The notes under the pieces are model-generated. The model made no database searches and was not told the DNA's origin. It saw only the letters and a list, made by a program, of their open reading frames with translations. Made by a program: the position numbers and the translations under genes. This document shows positions 63,745 through 64,000 of a stretch of DNA of 64,000 bases, piece by piece (the stretch's first letter is position 1; each line of letters begins with the position of its first letter). This stretch comes from Crocinitomicaceae bacterium (GTDB taxonomy: Bacteria; Bacteroidota; Bacteroidia; Flavobacteriales_D; Crocinitomicaceae), in contig JAQWFQ010000030.1 in NCBI GenBank assembly GCA_029238665.1, positions 186,001 through 250,000 of the forward strand, read 5' to 3'.

Positions 63745-64000
63745 ATGAAAAAATTAATTCTTGCAGTTATAGTTGCACTAAGTGCTTCCACAACATTTGC
63801 TCAGAAAGGAAAAAATTATTTACCCGTATCTAAAGACTGGGCAATCGGTATTGATGCTACTCCATTTTTAAGTTATTTCGGTAATTTAATTGGTGGACAG
63901 GATGGGAATGTTGCTCCAACTTGGAACAACCCCAGCGTAAACCAGGTCATAACAGGGAAGTATTTTGTAAAAGACGACATGGCTTACCGTGCCTCTTTAA
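63745..64000 (+). CDS. Exported, probably outer-membrane protein, 3'-truncated by window edge
   Basis: From the ATG at 63745 the frame is open to the end of the window (85 codons). The signal peptide is clear (about 1-20, ASTTFAQ). The visible mature part, with DWAIGIDATPFLSYFGNLIGG, looks like the first strands of a beta-barrel, and the later TGKYFVKDDMAYRASL fits a hairpin of such a protein. No family can be named from this much. A TACATTTA box lies about 30 bases upstream. Confidence 0.7.
   Translation, partial: MKKLILAVIVALSASTTFAQKGKNYLPVSKDWAIGIDATPFLSYFGNLIGGQDGNVAPTWNNPSVNQVITGKYFVKDDMAYRASL

Noticed and set aside
1-64000. CRISPR arrays, toxin-antitoxin pairs, restriction or other defence genes, prophage
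   Set aside because: No regularly spaced repeats and no recognisable defence or phage genes were found on either strand.

Overview
The window looks like ordinary chromosome from a low-GC member of Bacteroidota, most likely order Flavobacteriales. The evidence is type IX secretion parts and cargo (PorQ, a PorE-like OmpA protein, proteins with a C-terminal sorting domain), DUF4369-thioredoxin proteins, a short bacteroidal GlmU-like enzyme, a DUF3822 protein beside rsmD/coaD, and promoters of the bacteroidal TTG-N18-20-TAnnTTTG type. I cannot name the genus. No CRISPR array, rRNA, prophage or replication origin was seen.

Layout. 1-3.2 kb: end of an unidentified protein, then ftsK. 3.2-7.9 kb (minus): fabI, a PhnP-like metallo-hydrolase, then wecB, a polysaccharide deacetylase-like gene and a DUF423 gene coupled by ATGA overlaps, with a radC remnant upstream of wecB. 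8-17 kb (plus): a GH3 glycosidase, a VTC/DUF4956 pair, then the run lpxK, purine nucleoside phosphorylase, gatB, two TlpA-like thioredoxins and lpxH. 17-22.2 kb (minus): ffh, an NhaC antiporter and an MMPL exporter. 22.3-24.6 kb: a tandem pair of duplicated secreted proteins, followed by a large orphan exported protein and a RecD-like helicase. 28.4-42.4 kb: a membrane protein, DUF3822, rsmD, coaD, a redox-dead TlpA relative, a nitroreductase, an S9 peptidase, a eukaryote-like steroid 5-alpha-reductase relative, a BNR protein, an M61 peptidase, a coiled-coil lipoprotein and aroK.

42.5-44.9 kb is the clearest accessory patch: tRNA-Lys(TTT) with its own promoter and terminator, a transposase C-terminal remnant, an outer-membrane protein gene broken by an in-frame TAG, and a lipoprotein with an RTX-like tail. 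45-64 kb returns to core genes: rhodanese, RluA synthase, panB, rplS, GH25 lysozyme, methyltransferase, PorE-like protein, a sortilin-like propeller protein, lon, the GlmU-like enzyme, a sodium/solute symporter, a small S4 protein, meaB, a YfcE-like phosphoesterase, porQ and the start of another outer-membrane protein.

The shared theme is envelope biogenesis: lipid A (lpxK, lpxH), fatty acids (fabI), UDP-GlcNAc supply and use (GlmU-like, wecB), type IX secretion with its cargo, and periplasmic thiol chemistry. I did not find a convincing undescribed multi-gene system. The points most worth a second look are the tRNA-Lys island with its nonsense-interrupted gene, the RTX-like lipoprotein, the duplicated secreted pair, the radC remnant missing exactly its metal-binding block, and the thioredoxin-fold protein lacking its cysteines.
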